A stretch of DNA of 64,000 nt from contig NZ_JBLWWF010000004.1 in NCBI RefSeq assembly GCF_048268085.1, positions 186,001 to 250,000 of the forward strand. The letters run 5' to 3'. Under the pieces are notes generated by a model. It searched no databases, had not been told where the DNA came from, and was given only the letters and a program-made list of their open reading frames with translations. Shown one piece after another: positions 18,352 to 27,010 of this stretch (its first letter is position 1; the number at the start of each line of letters is the position of its first letter). The translations under genes were made by a program, and so were the position numbers. Origin of the DNA: Neptunicella sp048268085. Its GTDB lineage: Bacteria; Pseudomonadota; Gammaproteobacteria; Enterobacterales; Alteromonadaceae.

Positions 18352-18873
18352 CTAATCTCGCTTAAGTTCTTTCAAAACCGCAAATGGGTTTGGTCGTTCA
18401 TCGGCCGGTTCGATTTTTCCGAAACTCATCTTGTCTTTATCAGCATTGCAGCTCTGTTCATCATGCAGGGCAACAATAGGTAAAGCCAAGATTAATTCGT
18501 CTTCAAAAACTTGAAGCAAATCGATCTCTCCATGGTCATTGACCTCTACCGGTTCGTAAACTTCCGGTAACTCTTCCAGATCATCTTTTGGCTTCACTGC
18601 ACAGTAGCTAAAAGATATATCTAACGGTTGAGTTAAAAATCCGTTACATCTCTGACAGATAAGCTTAACTGAAGTGCTAAGTGTGCCACTAAAAAAATTA
18701 AGTCCTTGCGCGTCTTTACCGAACTTAACCTTTATATCGACATACTCTGCGGTATCAGCGACTACCTGCTGCAACCTAACCATATTTGAACACAACATAA
18801 CGCCCTCATATTCGGAACGTTGCGTGGCACTTTTAATAGGATCAAGCCGTAAAGGCAGTTTCACTTTCTGCAT
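18352..18873 (-). CDS. yceD: YceD/DUF177 large-ribosomal-subunit accumulation protein
   Basis: This DUF177 protein of 173 residues is the gene universally found upstream of rpmF. It is implicated in 23S rRNA or 50S accumulation in bacteria and plants. The family core LICQRCNGFLTQPLDI is present (Cys-x-x-Cys at about 94-97), followed by the acidic region and LALPIVALHDEQSC. It is the first gene of the fab operon, divergent from yceF. Confidence 0.93.
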   Translation of the reverse strand: MQKVKLPLRLDPIKSATQRSEYEGVMLCSNMVRLQQVVADTAEYVDIKVKFGKDAQGLNFFSGTLSTSVKLICQRCNGFLTQPLDISFSYCAVKPKDDLEELPEVYEPVEVNDHGEIDLLQVFEDELILALPIVALHDEQSCNADKDKMSFGKIEPADERPNPFAVLKELKRD

Positions 18874-19004
18874 AGGGCGCGCATGATATAGGCTGACGAG
18901 GGTTGAGTCAAAGAAAAAATAGCGGCCATTTATGCATAATCAATGGTTTTAACCCCGGGTCGATGTTTGTAGAATAGTGGAAATTCAATTTAAAGTTGTT
19001 TTAC

Positions 19005-19592
19005 ATGAACCTTGTTTTAGCTTCCACCTCACCTTTTCGCAAACAGTTATTAGAAAAGCTGCGAGTTCCCTTTAGTACTAGCAAACCACAAGTTGATGAA
19101 ACACCATTGCCAGGTGAAACCGCATCAGCCTTGGTTGAACGTCTTGCCATTGCCAAAGCCAAAGCCGTGGCAGAAGGACTGAAAGAAGGCTGGATAATTG
19201 GTTCGGATCAGGTGGCCACTGTCGATAATGTAATTTTAGGCAAACCTCATCACCATGCCAATGCAGTCAAACAGCTGCAGTTATGCAGCGGTAAGACGGT
19301 ACGTTTTCTGACCGGGTTGTGTTTATATAATGCAGAAACAAAAACCCATCGTGCGCTAGTCGAAGCTTTTGATGTCAAATTTCGCCGTCTGAGCGAGCAA
19401 CAAATTGAACTGTACCTGCAAGCAGAGCAACCTTATAACTGTGCAGGAAGTTTTAAAAGCGAAGGCCTGGGAATTTGTTTATTTGATGCATTAGAAGGTA
19501 AAGATCCCAATACCCTAATCGGGCTTCCCTTGATTAGTCTCATAACCCTGTTTGCCGAACAACAAATCGAGTTATTGGAATATGCCAGATAA
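19005..19592 (+). CDS. yceF: Maf-like nucleotide pyrophosphatase YceF
   Basis: This Maf/HAM1-superfamily enzyme belongs to the YceF subgroup, which hydrolyses 7-methyl-GTP in E. coli. The protein from ATG 19005 has 195 residues and begins MNLVLASTSPFRKQLLEKL. The catalytic aspartate region is GSDQVATVD, and the subgroup signature CAGSFKSEGLGICLF is followed by EGKDPNTLIGLPL. An upstream TTG would add three residues. Its position beside yceD-rpmF matches E. coli. Confidence 0.94.
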   Translation: MNLVLASTSPFRKQLLEKLRVPFSTSKPQVDETPLPGETASALVERLAIAKAKAVAEGLKEGWIIGSDQVATVDNVILGKPHHHANAVKQLQLCSGKTVRFLTGLCLYNAETKTHRALVEAFDVKFRRLSEQQIELYLQAEQPYNCAGSFKSEGLGICLFDALEGKDPNTLIGLPLISLITLFAEQQIELLEYAR

Positions 19593-19604
19593 ATCATCTG
19601 GCAT
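19582..19604. terminator. Hairpin between convergent yceF and HAD genes
   Basis: A 9-bp perfect stem (ATGCCAGAT / ATCTGGCAT) with a 5-base loop spans the yceF stop codon. It lacks a T tract, so termination is uncertain; it may serve both converging genes. Confidence 0.4.
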
Positions 19605-19616
19605 CAGACACCGCGA

Positions 19617-20276
19617 TTAAAGCCAGTTAATCAGTTCATCAACGCGGTTAACAATAGTCAACGGTTGATGCTTAGCTAATTTCTCGCGCGGCTGGGCACC
19701 ATAGCTTACCCCGATACGCGGCATGTCAATGGCCTCAGCCATTTTCATATCATGTTCGGTATCGCCAATCATCACTGCCTCATGCTTATTTACATTCAGT
19801 TCATCTAATAACTGGATAAGCATATCCGGACTCGGCTTAGACTCGGCTTCATCGGCACAACGGGAACTGGCAAAATAATGTGCGGCATCGGTGCTTTGCC
19901 ACACCTCATCCAATCCTCTGCGCAACTTACCTGTTGCTACAGCCATCATTTGCTTACGCTGCTTTAGTATATCCAGCAAAGCCAGACTTCCATCAAACAT
20001 GGGAGAAGGCGTCTGATTAGTAAACAAATATTCATCACGGTATAAATCCACCAATTGATCCATCAGTGGAGAATCGCCCAATCCAAAGATTCGATCCAAA
20101 CCAATACGCAGACTTAATCCGATAATATTATTGGCCTGTTCATCACTGGGCTTATTTAAGCCAGCTCTCAATGCGGCATTTTGTAAACTGGATACAATTT
20201 TAGGCGTGGAATTCATCAAGGTTCCATCCCAATCAAAAATCACCAGCTTATATTTACCTGTTCCAACTTGTTGCAT
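19617..20276 (-). CDS. HAD-superfamily phosphatase (Gph-like)
   Basis: This HAD subfamily IA hydrolase is related to phosphoglycolate phosphatase. Motif I is VIFDWDGTLMNS, motif II is VATGKLRRG, and motif IV is MIGDTEHDMKMA. The helical cap domain lies between motifs I and II. The ATG at 20276 gives 219 residues; a TTG at 20297 would add seven. It sits 27 bp after rluC and is probably co-transcribed with it, an arrangement seen in related bacteria. The substrate is unknown. Confidence 0.88.
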   Translation of the reverse strand: MQQVGTGKYKLVIFDWDGTLMNSTPKIVSSLQNAALRAGLNKPSDEQANNIIGLSLRIGLDRIFGLGDSPLMDQLVDLYRDEYLFTNQTPSPMFDGSLALLDILKQRKQMMAVATGKLRRGLDEVWQSTDAAHYFASSRCADEAESKPSPDMLIQLLDELNVNKHEAVMIGDTEHDMKMAEAIDMPRIGVSYGAQPREKLAKHQPLTIVNRVDELINWL

Positions 20277-20303
20277 ATTTCTACTACTCAATATCAATAC
20301 GGA

Positions 20304-21254
20304 TTAACTAATGGTCAGTTTATCTAACGCCTGCTGTAAACTGCTTTCAAGGGGGGCAATAAAACGGACAGGTGTGCCTTCTTTGGGGTGTACAAAGGCA
20401 ATCCGATAGGCATGCAAGAAAAGGCGTTTTAAACCTTGCTGTTGCATTAATTGATCAAATTCTTTATCACCATATTTATCATCGCAAGCTATGGAATGGC
20501 CAGCATGTTGGCAATGTACTCTGATTTGGTGGGTTCTTCCGGTTATCGGAGACGCTTCTACCAATGTCGCCTGTTCGAATTGTTGCAAGATACGAAAACG
20601 TGTTTCAGAAGGCTTACCATCCGGATGAACCGAGACCATTCGCTCACCTGATTGCAATACGTTTTTTTGTAGCGGTGCTTTGACCTTAAAACGATTCTCC
20701 GGCCAATGACCATTTACCAGTGCCTGATAGCGCTTATCAACCGTTTTGTCGCGGAGTTGTTCATGCAAGCTTTTCAGCGCAGAACGCTTTTTCGCCACCA
20801 ACAATATTCCCGACGTATCACGGTCGAGGCGATGTACGAGTTCCAAAAAGCGCTGGTCGGGACGCAGTGCTCTTAACGCTTCAATTAATCCAAAGCTTAA
20901 GCCGCTCCCACCATGCACAGCCATGCCCGAAGGTTTGTTCACTACAATCAACACATCATCTTCATAGATAATCTGTGATTCAAGTTCCGCCACTTTAGTC
21001 AATTTGGTTGACGGGGGTTCATTTTCTTGTGCCACCCGGACTGGTGGAATTCGGACCACATCATCGATTTGTAGTTTATATTCGGGTTTAATCCGTTTTT
21101 TGTTCACTCTGACTTCACCTTTGCGCACAATACGGTAAAGCATACTTTTGGGTACGCCTTTAAGCTGGGTGCGCAAAAAGTTATCGATACGCTGACCGAC
21201 CATTTCGCTGTCAATAGTGACAAATTGAACTTGTTGATTGATTTCTTGTTTCAT
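20304..21254 (-). CDS. rluC: 23S rRNA pseudouridine synthase RluC
   Basis: RluC makes pseudouridine at 955, 2504 and 2580 of 23S rRNA in E. coli. The 316-residue product has an N-terminal S4 RNA-binding domain (QRIDNFLRTQLKGVPKSML) and the RluA-type catalytic motif LVHRLDRDTSGILLV, which holds the catalytic aspartate. The ATG at 21254 is preferred to a TTG nine bases upstream. Its divergent position opposite rne is the same as in E. coli. Confidence 0.95.
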   Translation of the reverse strand: MKQEINQQVQFVTIDSEMVGQRIDNFLRTQLKGVPKSMLYRIVRKGEVRVNKKRIKPEYKLQIDDVVRIPPVRVAQENEPPSTKLTKVAELESQIIYEDDVLIVVNKPSGMAVHGGSGLSFGLIEALRALRPDQRFLELVHRLDRDTSGILLVAKKRSALKSLHEQLRDKTVDKRYQALVNGHWPENRFKVKAPLQKNVLQSGERMVSVHPDGKPSETRFRILQQFEQATLVEASPITGRTHQIRVHCQHAGHSIACDDKYGDKEFDQLMQQQGLKRLFLHAYRIAFVHPKEGTPVRFIAPLESSLQQALDKLTIS

Positions 21255-21333
21255 AGCCAACAATTTTACCGCTTTTTAGAATACAAAGCTTTGATTTTTA
21301 ATATCTTGCTTAAAATTGCTATTTAGTGAGATA

Positions 21334-21450
21334 ATGTCATGGCTTACCGAGCAACTACAAAACAATGCCGGTAATAACGATGATGTAGAACGAGGTGTAG
21401 AATTTATTTTTGCCGTTGCACTTGTCCAGACTCGCGAAAAACGCAAGTAA
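21334..21450 (+). CDS. Possible 38-residue small protein upstream of rne
   Basis: An ATG at 21334 opens a 38-codon frame reading MSWLTEQLQNNAGNNDDVER and ending VQTREKRK. A GTGAG seven bases upstream could act as a weak ribosome-binding site. The amino-acid composition looks protein-like, but no family is recognised. It lies in the 550-bp rluC-rne gap, where untranslated leader would be expected. Confidence is low. Confidence 0.22.
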   Translation: MSWLTEQLQNNAGNNDDVERGVEFIFAVALVQTREKRK

Positions 21451-21620
21451 AAAACAGGACAGTATAGAAAGCAACCATAGAGACACCCGACATCCAAAAA
21501 CAAAAAACTATTTAATTTTGTAATGCCTCAATGACCACCTGCAACATAAGATCAGGTTTTAACGTTGAGTCGTTACGTTAATTGATTACTGATTCAGTTA
21601 ACAATAAGACTAATTTGGAA

Positions 21621-21730
21621 ATATCCGGTCTGCTGTCAATTACAGCGTAGTAAGCGGATATAACGTTTAAAAACATGAAATGTAGTACTCAACGGCTAAT
21701 GATGATTAGCCGGATACAGCCGTGAGGCTG
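21621..21730 (+). promoter_or_regulatory. Structured rne 5' leader (RNase E autoregulatory element-like)
   Basis: Three hairpins lie in tandem upstream of rne. The first has an outer stem ATATCCG/CGGATAT (21621-21661) enclosing GCTGT/ACAGC. The second is CGGCTAAT-GATG-ATTAGCCG (21693-21712). The third is CAGCC-GTGA-GGCTG (21717-21730) with a GNRA-type loop. E. coli rne has a long leader with conserved hairpins that RNase E uses to autoregulate its mRNA. This arrangement and position fit that element (rne5), although I cannot run a covariance model. Confidence 0.65.
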
Positions 21731-21804
21731 CATACCTGAATGCCTCCAAATTCGCCACTGTCTGTCACTGTATCGGTATCGATTTTAATTTATCGAGCCA
21801 CAAT

Positions 21805-24726
21805 ATGAAAAGAATGTTAATTAATGCTACTCAGCAAGAAGAGCTACGTGTTGCTCTTGTTGACGGGCAAACCCTGTTTGACTTGGACATTGAAAGTCCT
21901 GGCCACGAACAAAAAAAAGCCAATATATACAAAGGCAAAATCACCCGCGTTGAACCCAGTCTTGAAGCCGCATTTGTCGATTACGGTGCAGAACGCCACG
22001 GGTTCCTGCCACTAAAAGAAATCGCCCGCAACTACTTCCCTAAAGGCTATACCTTTGAAGGTCGTCCTAACATCAAGGATGTCATCAAAGAAGGTCAGGA
22101 AGTCATTGTTCAAATAGATAAAGAAGAACGTGGCCAAAAAGGCGCTGCGTTAACCACCTTTATCAGTCTAGCCGGCAGCTATTTAGTGCTAATGCCCAAT
22201 AATCCCAGAGCGGGTGGTATCTCCCGTCGTATCGAAGGTGATGAACGTACCGATCTGAAACAATCGTTAAGCAAATTAGAACTGCCCAGCGGAATGGGCT
22301 TAATTGTACGTACTGCCGGGGTGGGTAAATCCTATGAAGAACTAGCATGGGATTTGAATGTATTAATCAATCATTGGGCCGCCATTGATGAAGCGGCTAA
22401 TAGCCGCCCTGCTCCGTTTTTAATTCATCAGGAAAGTAACGTCATTGTCCGTGCTATTCGTGATTATTTACGTCGTGATATTGGTGAAATTCTGATTGAT
22501 AAACAAAGCGTGTTCGAACAAGCCAAACAACATATTGAACTGGTTCGTCCCGATTTTGTTAATCGCCTTAAAATGTATACCGGGGATGTGCCGCTATTTA
22601 GTCATTACCAGATTGAAAGCCAAATCGAATCAGCCTTCCAGCGTGAAGTGCGTCTGCCTTCCGGTGGTTCAATCGTTATTGACCCTACAGAAGCTTTAAC
22701 CTCAATTGATATTAACTCGGCTCGCGCCACCAAAGGCGGCGATATTGAAGAAACCGCGTTAAATACCAATTTAGAAGCCGCTGATGAGATTGGACGTCAA
22801 TTACGTTTGCGTGATTTAGGCGGCTTAATTGTTATCGACTTTATCGATATGACGCCAGTACGTCATCAACGTGAAGTAGAAAATCGCATGAAAGACGCGG
22901 TAGCTCATGATCGTGCCCGTGTTCAATTAGGTCGTATTTCACGATTCGGCTTACTGGAAATGTCGCGTCAGCGTTTACGTCCGTCTTTAGGTGAATCTTC
23001 TCACCATGTCTGCCCACGTTGTGATGGTCATGGCACGGTACGTGGAACCGAATCATTAGCTCTGTCGATTTTACGTTTGTTAGAAGAAGAATCTCTCAAA
23101 GGCAACACCCGTCAAATTGAAGCGCAATTACCGGTGGATGTAGCGACCTATTTATTAAATGAAAAACGTCGTTCTGTGCAAGCCATCGAAAAGAGTCAGG
23201 ATGTGCAGCTAATCATTATTCCTAATCCGAATATGGAAACGCCACATTACAGCGTTACTCGATTAAAAGCCGATGATTCCAGTGATGAGCTAAGCTATCA
23301 CCGTAATTTAATTGACACCCCAAGTCAGGAAAGTTATCGCCCAAGCGGTGAACCGGTCAAGCGTGAACAACCTGCTTTACAAGGCATCGTCGCGCCGAGC
23401 AAAGCCGCTCCTGTTGCTCAGGCTCCCAAAACCGCGATAGCGAAAACCTCTATTTGGGGTAAATTAGTTAACGCAGTGAAAGCCGCCTTTGCTGCTGAAC
23501 CTGAGCAGGAACAGGAAAAACAAACTCAACCTCGACGTCCAAATCGTAATAATCAGGATCGTTCGGGCAACCGTAAGCCACGCAATGAGCGTAACGGCAA
23601 TCGTAATCAGCGTAATAAAGGAGATAGACCTCCCAGAGATCGTCAGGCGTCGGCTAAAAATCAAGATGACAAAGTCTCAGCGAATAAAGCTAAAGATGAA
23701 CAAAAGCCACGTCAATCTAGTAAAAAGGTTAACGATGCGCCCAAACCGGCTAAAGAAGAAAAAGTAGCAGAAAGACGTAAACGCCGTGATTCACGTCGTA
23801 ACGTCCGGGTTGACAATAATCCTGTTGAATCGTCAGAAAATATGACGGCGACTGCAGCTGAGAAAGGCTCAACAACGGTTGCTGAAAAAGCCCCGACTGC
23901 GAAAGTTGATAAGGCTTCGAATAACGCTGCTGAACAAACCGCGGCAACGGAAGTCACAAAGACGGAAAGCAAAGCCTCGGCACAAACACAAGCCCAAGGC
24001 CATGAGCAGGAAAATGAAAACCGCAGCCGTTCACGCCGTTCACCTCGCCATATGCGAGCTGCAGGTCAACGCCGTAAAAAGGAAAGCCAGGATAACGCTG
24101 ACGAAAGTAACGTAACTGACAACGCCGTTGAACCGGTTAATACTGACAATAATGTTCAGGCAAATGTCATCGAGCAAGCATCAACACAAGCCGCTCAAGC
24201 ACCATTACAAGAGCAGTTGCAATACGATATGTTGCACAGCGATAAAGAGACCTCGGAAAGTCAGGATTCGTCAGTGGATAAGGCCGACGAGTCAACAGAC
24301 AAAACTGTAGAAACCTCATCATCCGTCTCTACCTCATCAGATAATGAACAACCTAAACAAGTTGAGATTTCATTAGACGATGAAGTTCAGGCTAGCGAGG
24401 AAGTTGCGGTTGTTGAACCGGAAAAGCCTAAAGCAAAAGCGAAAACCAAGCCCAAAGCTGAAAGCAAAAAAACGGCCAGCAAGAAAGTAACGGCTAACAG
24501 CAAAAAAGCAGAATCGACTGACATTTATGTCAAGGTACCGGTTTCGAGTATTTCACATCCAATGGCCAAGCCAGCTGAAATCTCCGCCGAGTTTGCAGAA
24601 ATTAACATCACAGCAATTGATGATACATTGCGACCTGCGATTGCGATTTCTGGTAAAGCGGCTGCCGTGTTGAGCTTATCAACCAAAGCTGATGCGCCAA
24701 TGACCAAGCCTGGTTCAATTGGCTGA
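21805..24726 (+). CDS. rne: Ribonuclease E
   Basis: RNase E is the main mRNA-decay and rRNA/tRNA-processing endonuclease and the scaffold of the degradosome. The 973-residue protein has an N-terminal S1 domain (about residues 35-120). The catalytic aspartates are Asp302 (SIDINSARATKGG) and Asp345 (VIDFIDM). The Zn-link cysteines are Cys403 and Cys406 (CPRCDGHGT). From about residue 510 the protein is low-complexity. It includes an amphipathic stretch SIWGKLVNAVKAAF, which may be the membrane anchor (segment A), then Arg-rich RNA-binding runs and a long acidic/basic tail. A structured leader precedes it and a strong terminator follows. Confidence 0.97.
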   Translation: MKRMLINATQQEELRVALVDGQTLFDLDIESPGHEQKKANIYKGKITRVEPSLEAAFVDYGAERHGFLPLKEIARNYFPKGYTFEGRPNIKDVIKEGQEVIVQIDKEERGQKGAALTTFISLAGSYLVLMPNNPRAGGISRRIEGDERTDLKQSLSKLELPSGMGLIVRTAGVGKSYEELAWDLNVLINHWAAIDEAANSRPAPFLIHQESNVIVRAIRDYLRRDIGEILIDKQSVFEQAKQHIELVRPDFVNRLKMYTGDVPLFSHYQIESQIESAFQREVRLPSGGSIVIDPTEALTSIDINSARATKGGDIEETALNTNLEAADEIGRQLRLRDLGGLIVIDFIDMTPVRHQREVENRMKDAVAHDRARVQLGRISRFGLLEMSRQRLRPSLGESSHHVCPRCDGHGTVRGTESLALSILRLLEEESLKGNTRQIEAQLPVDVATYLLNEKRRSVQAIEKSQDVQLIIIPNPNMETPHYSVTRLKADDSSDELSYHRNLIDTPSQESYRPSGEPVKREQPALQGIVAPSKAAPVAQAPKTAIAKTSIWGKLVNAVKAAFAAEPEQEQEKQTQPRRPNRNNQDRSGNRKPRNERNGNRNQRNKGDRPPRDRQASAKNQDDKVSANKAKDEQKPRQSSKKVNDAPKPAKEEKVAERRKRRDSRRNVRVDNNPVESSENMTATAAEKGSTTVAEKAPTAKVDKASNNAAEQTAATEVTKTESKASAQTQAQGHEQENENRSRSRRSPRHMRAAGQRRKKESQDNADESNVTDNAVEPVNTDNNVQANVIEQASTQAAQAPLQEQLQYDMLHSDKETSESQDSSVDKADESTDKTVETSSSVSTSSDNEQPKQVEISLDDEVQASEEVAVVEPEKPKAKAKTKPKAESKKTASKKVTANSKKAESTDIYVKVPVSSISHPMAKPAEISAEFAEINITAIDDTLRPAIAISGKAAAVLSLSTKADAPMTKPGSIG

Positions 24727-24745
24727 TAGTTGTATTGCTAGCTAC

Positions 24746-24772
24746 AAAAAAGGCTGCCTATGCAGCCTTTTT
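24746..24772 (+). terminator. Rho-independent terminator of rne
   Basis: A stem AAAAAAGGCTGC / GCAGCCTTTTT with a 4-base loop lies 20 bp after the rne stop and is followed by further T-rich sequence. It also lies between rne and convergent fadH. Confidence 0.9.
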
Positions 24773-24796
24773 GCTTTTTATCATCCGCTTTTAAGC

Positions 24797-26824
24797 CTAG
24801 ATAATCGCAGCTAACTCCGCTCCCTGACGAATAGCTCGTTTAGCATCAAGTTCCGCTGCCACATCAGCTCCACCAATTAAATGGGTGGTAATTCCTTTGT
24901 CTAACAATCCTTGTTGTAAATCTCGTAAAGGCTGCTGACCAGCACAAATAATAATATGATCTACTGCTAGACATTGAGCCTGTTGATCCACTTCAATATG
25001 CAATCCCTGATCATCTATTTTCTTATAGGTGACTCCCGGTAACATCTTAACTTTTTTGGCTTTGAGTGAACTGCGGTGTGTCCAACCGGTGGTTTTACCC
25101 AAACCTTTTCCGACTCGGCTCGTCTTACGTTGCAATAGGAAAATTTCACGTTCTGGCTCTGCTACTTCTGGAGCAGTCAATGCGCCACGCTGTTGGTAAT
25201 CTTTATCAATCCCCCAGCTTTTTAACCATTTTTCCGGGTCAAGTGTGAGAGAATGAGATTCCACCAAGTATTCTGCCACATCAAAACCGATACCACCGGC
25301 ACCAATAATGGCCACTTTTTTACCCACCGGTTTTTCGTCCCGCAGTACATCCAGATAACTTAATACTTTTTCATGCTCGATACCTGGAATGTCGAGCTGA
25401 CGAGGGGCAATTCCGGTCGCTAATATGACTTGGTCAAAACCGCCTTGAGCCAACGACTCAACAGTTTGAGCACTATTTAAATGTACATTAACCCCAACTT
25501 CCTGCAGCTGGTTGTGGAAATAGCGCAACGTTTCGTAAAACTCTTCTTTACCGGGAATTTTTTTCGCGTAGTTAAACTGACCGCCAATGTTATCGGCTTT
25601 ATCAAACAGGTGAACTTCGTGACCTCGCTGCGCGGCATAACAACTAAATGCTAAACCGGCTGGACCTGAACCAACCACTGCAAGCTTTTGCTTGTGATTA
25701 GTTAGGGTGAAATTAAGTTCAGTTTCATAACCGGCACGCGGGTTTACCAAACAACTGGCGCGTTTTTTCTCAAAAACATGATCCAGACAAGCCTGATTAC
25801 AAGCAATACAAGTATTGATTAAATGAGCTTTACCCTCTTTGGCTTTATTAACAAATTCAGCATCGGCTAAAAATGGACGTGCCATGGACACCATATCAGC
25901 GTGACCTTTGGCTAACACCTCTTCTGCAACCTGGGGATCATTAATGCGGTTAGTGGTGATCAGTGGCACCGTGACTTCACCTTTCATTTTCTCGGTGATC
26001 CAGGTAAACGCTGCACGAGGCACTAATGTACTGATGGTTGGCACTCGTGCTTCATGCCAACCAATTCCGGTATTAATAATCGTGGCTCCGGCTTGTTCAA
26101 TCATTTTCCCCAGAGCAACCACCTCGTCCCATTCACTGCCACCTTCCACCAAATCCAACATGGACAAGCGGAAAATAATAATAAACTTCTCCCCCACTTT
26201 TTGTCTGACCGCTTTAACCACCTCGACCGCCAAACGAGCACGGTTTTCAAAGCGTCCTCCCCACTCATCATCACGCATATTGGTGCGTGGGCATAAAAAC
26301 TGATTAATGAAATATCCTTCCGACCCCATAATCTCGACGCCATCATATCCCGCCAACTGCGCCATCGCTGCGCTATTAGCGTAATCCTTAATCGTGCTAT
26401 AAATACCTCTTACGGATAACTCTCTGGGTTTAAATGGGTTGATCGGGGCTTGAATTGCCGATGGCGCAACATTTAACGGATGATACCCATAGCGACCGGT
26501 ATGCAGAATTTGCATACAGATTTTGCCATTATGTTGGTGCACGGCATCGGTAATAACCTGATGTTGCATAGCGTGTTTCTTTTTTGCCATGCGCGACGCA
26601 AAAGGAAACACCCAACCTTGCCGGTTAGGGCTAACGCCACCGGTTACAATTAATCCCGCACCACCTGCGGCGCGTTCAGCATAAAAGGCAGCCAACTTTT
26701 CATGACCATGTTTTTCTTCTTCCAGGCCAATATGCATAGAGCCCATCAGGGTTCGGTTAGCTAACTGGGTGAAGCCCAAATCTAATGGACTAAATAAATG
26801 TGGGTATAATGCGTGGCTATTCAT
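24797..26824 (-). CDS. fadH: 2,4-dienoyl-CoA reductase (NADPH)
   Basis: FadH reduces 2,4-dienoyl-CoA during beta-oxidation of unsaturated fatty acids. The 675-residue protein has an N-terminal FMN-binding TIM barrel of the old-yellow-enzyme type (LFSPLDLGFTQLANRTLMGS). A 4Fe-4S cysteine cluster follows (CIACNQACLDHVF, then CLVNPRAG). The C-terminal half has FAD and NAD(P) folds (VVGSGPAGLAFS and IIGAGGIGFDVAEY). Length matches E. coli FadH (672). The ATG at 26824 is preferred over 26857 because a FadR-like operator lies between them. Confidence 0.95.
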   Translation of the reverse strand: MNSHALYPHLFSPLDLGFTQLANRTLMGSMHIGLEEEKHGHEKLAAFYAERAAGGAGLIVTGGVSPNRQGWVFPFASRMAKKKHAMQHQVITDAVHQHNGKICMQILHTGRYGYHPLNVAPSAIQAPINPFKPRELSVRGIYSTIKDYANSAAMAQLAGYDGVEIMGSEGYFINQFLCPRTNMRDDEWGGRFENRARLAVEVVKAVRQKVGEKFIIIFRLSMLDLVEGGSEWDEVVALGKMIEQAGATIINTGIGWHEARVPTISTLVPRAAFTWITEKMKGEVTVPLITTNRINDPQVAEEVLAKGHADMVSMARPFLADAEFVNKAKEGKAHLINTCIACNQACLDHVFEKKRASCLVNPRAGYETELNFTLTNHKQKLAVVGSGPAGLAFSCYAAQRGHEVHLFDKADNIGGQFNYAKKIPGKEEFYETLRYFHNQLQEVGVNVHLNSAQTVESLAQGGFDQVILATGIAPRQLDIPGIEHEKVLSYLDVLRDEKPVGKKVAIIGAGGIGFDVAEYLVESHSLTLDPEKWLKSWGIDKDYQQRGALTAPEVAEPEREIFLLQRKTSRVGKGLGKTTGWTHRSSLKAKKVKMLPGVTYKKIDDQGLHIEVDQQAQCLAVDHIIICAGQQPLRDLQQGLLDKGITTHLIGGADVAAELDAKRAIRQGAELAAII

Positions 26825-26835
26825 ATTTATATATC

Positions 26836-26852
26836 TTCTGGTCGTACCTGTT
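26836..26852. promoter_or_regulatory. FadR-like operator in the fadH leader
   Basis: The 17-bp TTCTGGTCGTACCTGTT contains the core CTGGT-N3-ACC and matches 13 of 17 positions of the E. coli FadR consensus AGCTGGTCCGACCTGTT, from memory. It sits 12-28 bp upstream of the fadH start. FadR represses fad genes, and fadH is a FadR target in E. coli. Confidence 0.6.
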
Positions 26853-27010
26853 AACAAATAGTTTACCGAAAACCACTACAATTGAAAGCGTTGAATCCAT
26901 ACTTAATCGCACAAATAGCTGTTATCGAGTCATATTTAATTACATTTGTGACTTCGCTATCACAGTTCATTTAAGTAGAATGACCGAATCGAACTATATA
27001 GGTGGTATTT

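Noticed and set aside
21276..21503. 75-residue minus-strand frame between rluC and rne
   Set aside because: No ribosome-binding site, Cys- and Ser-rich random-looking composition, and it lies opposite the expected rne leader.
23464..24310. Several open frames on both strands within the rne C-terminal region
   Set aside because: They are shadows caused by the low-complexity coding sequence of rne; none has a ribosome-binding site or recognisable family.
26825..26857. Longer fadH start at 26857
   Set aside because: It would place a FadR-like operator within the coding region and adds eleven residues not seen in the family.
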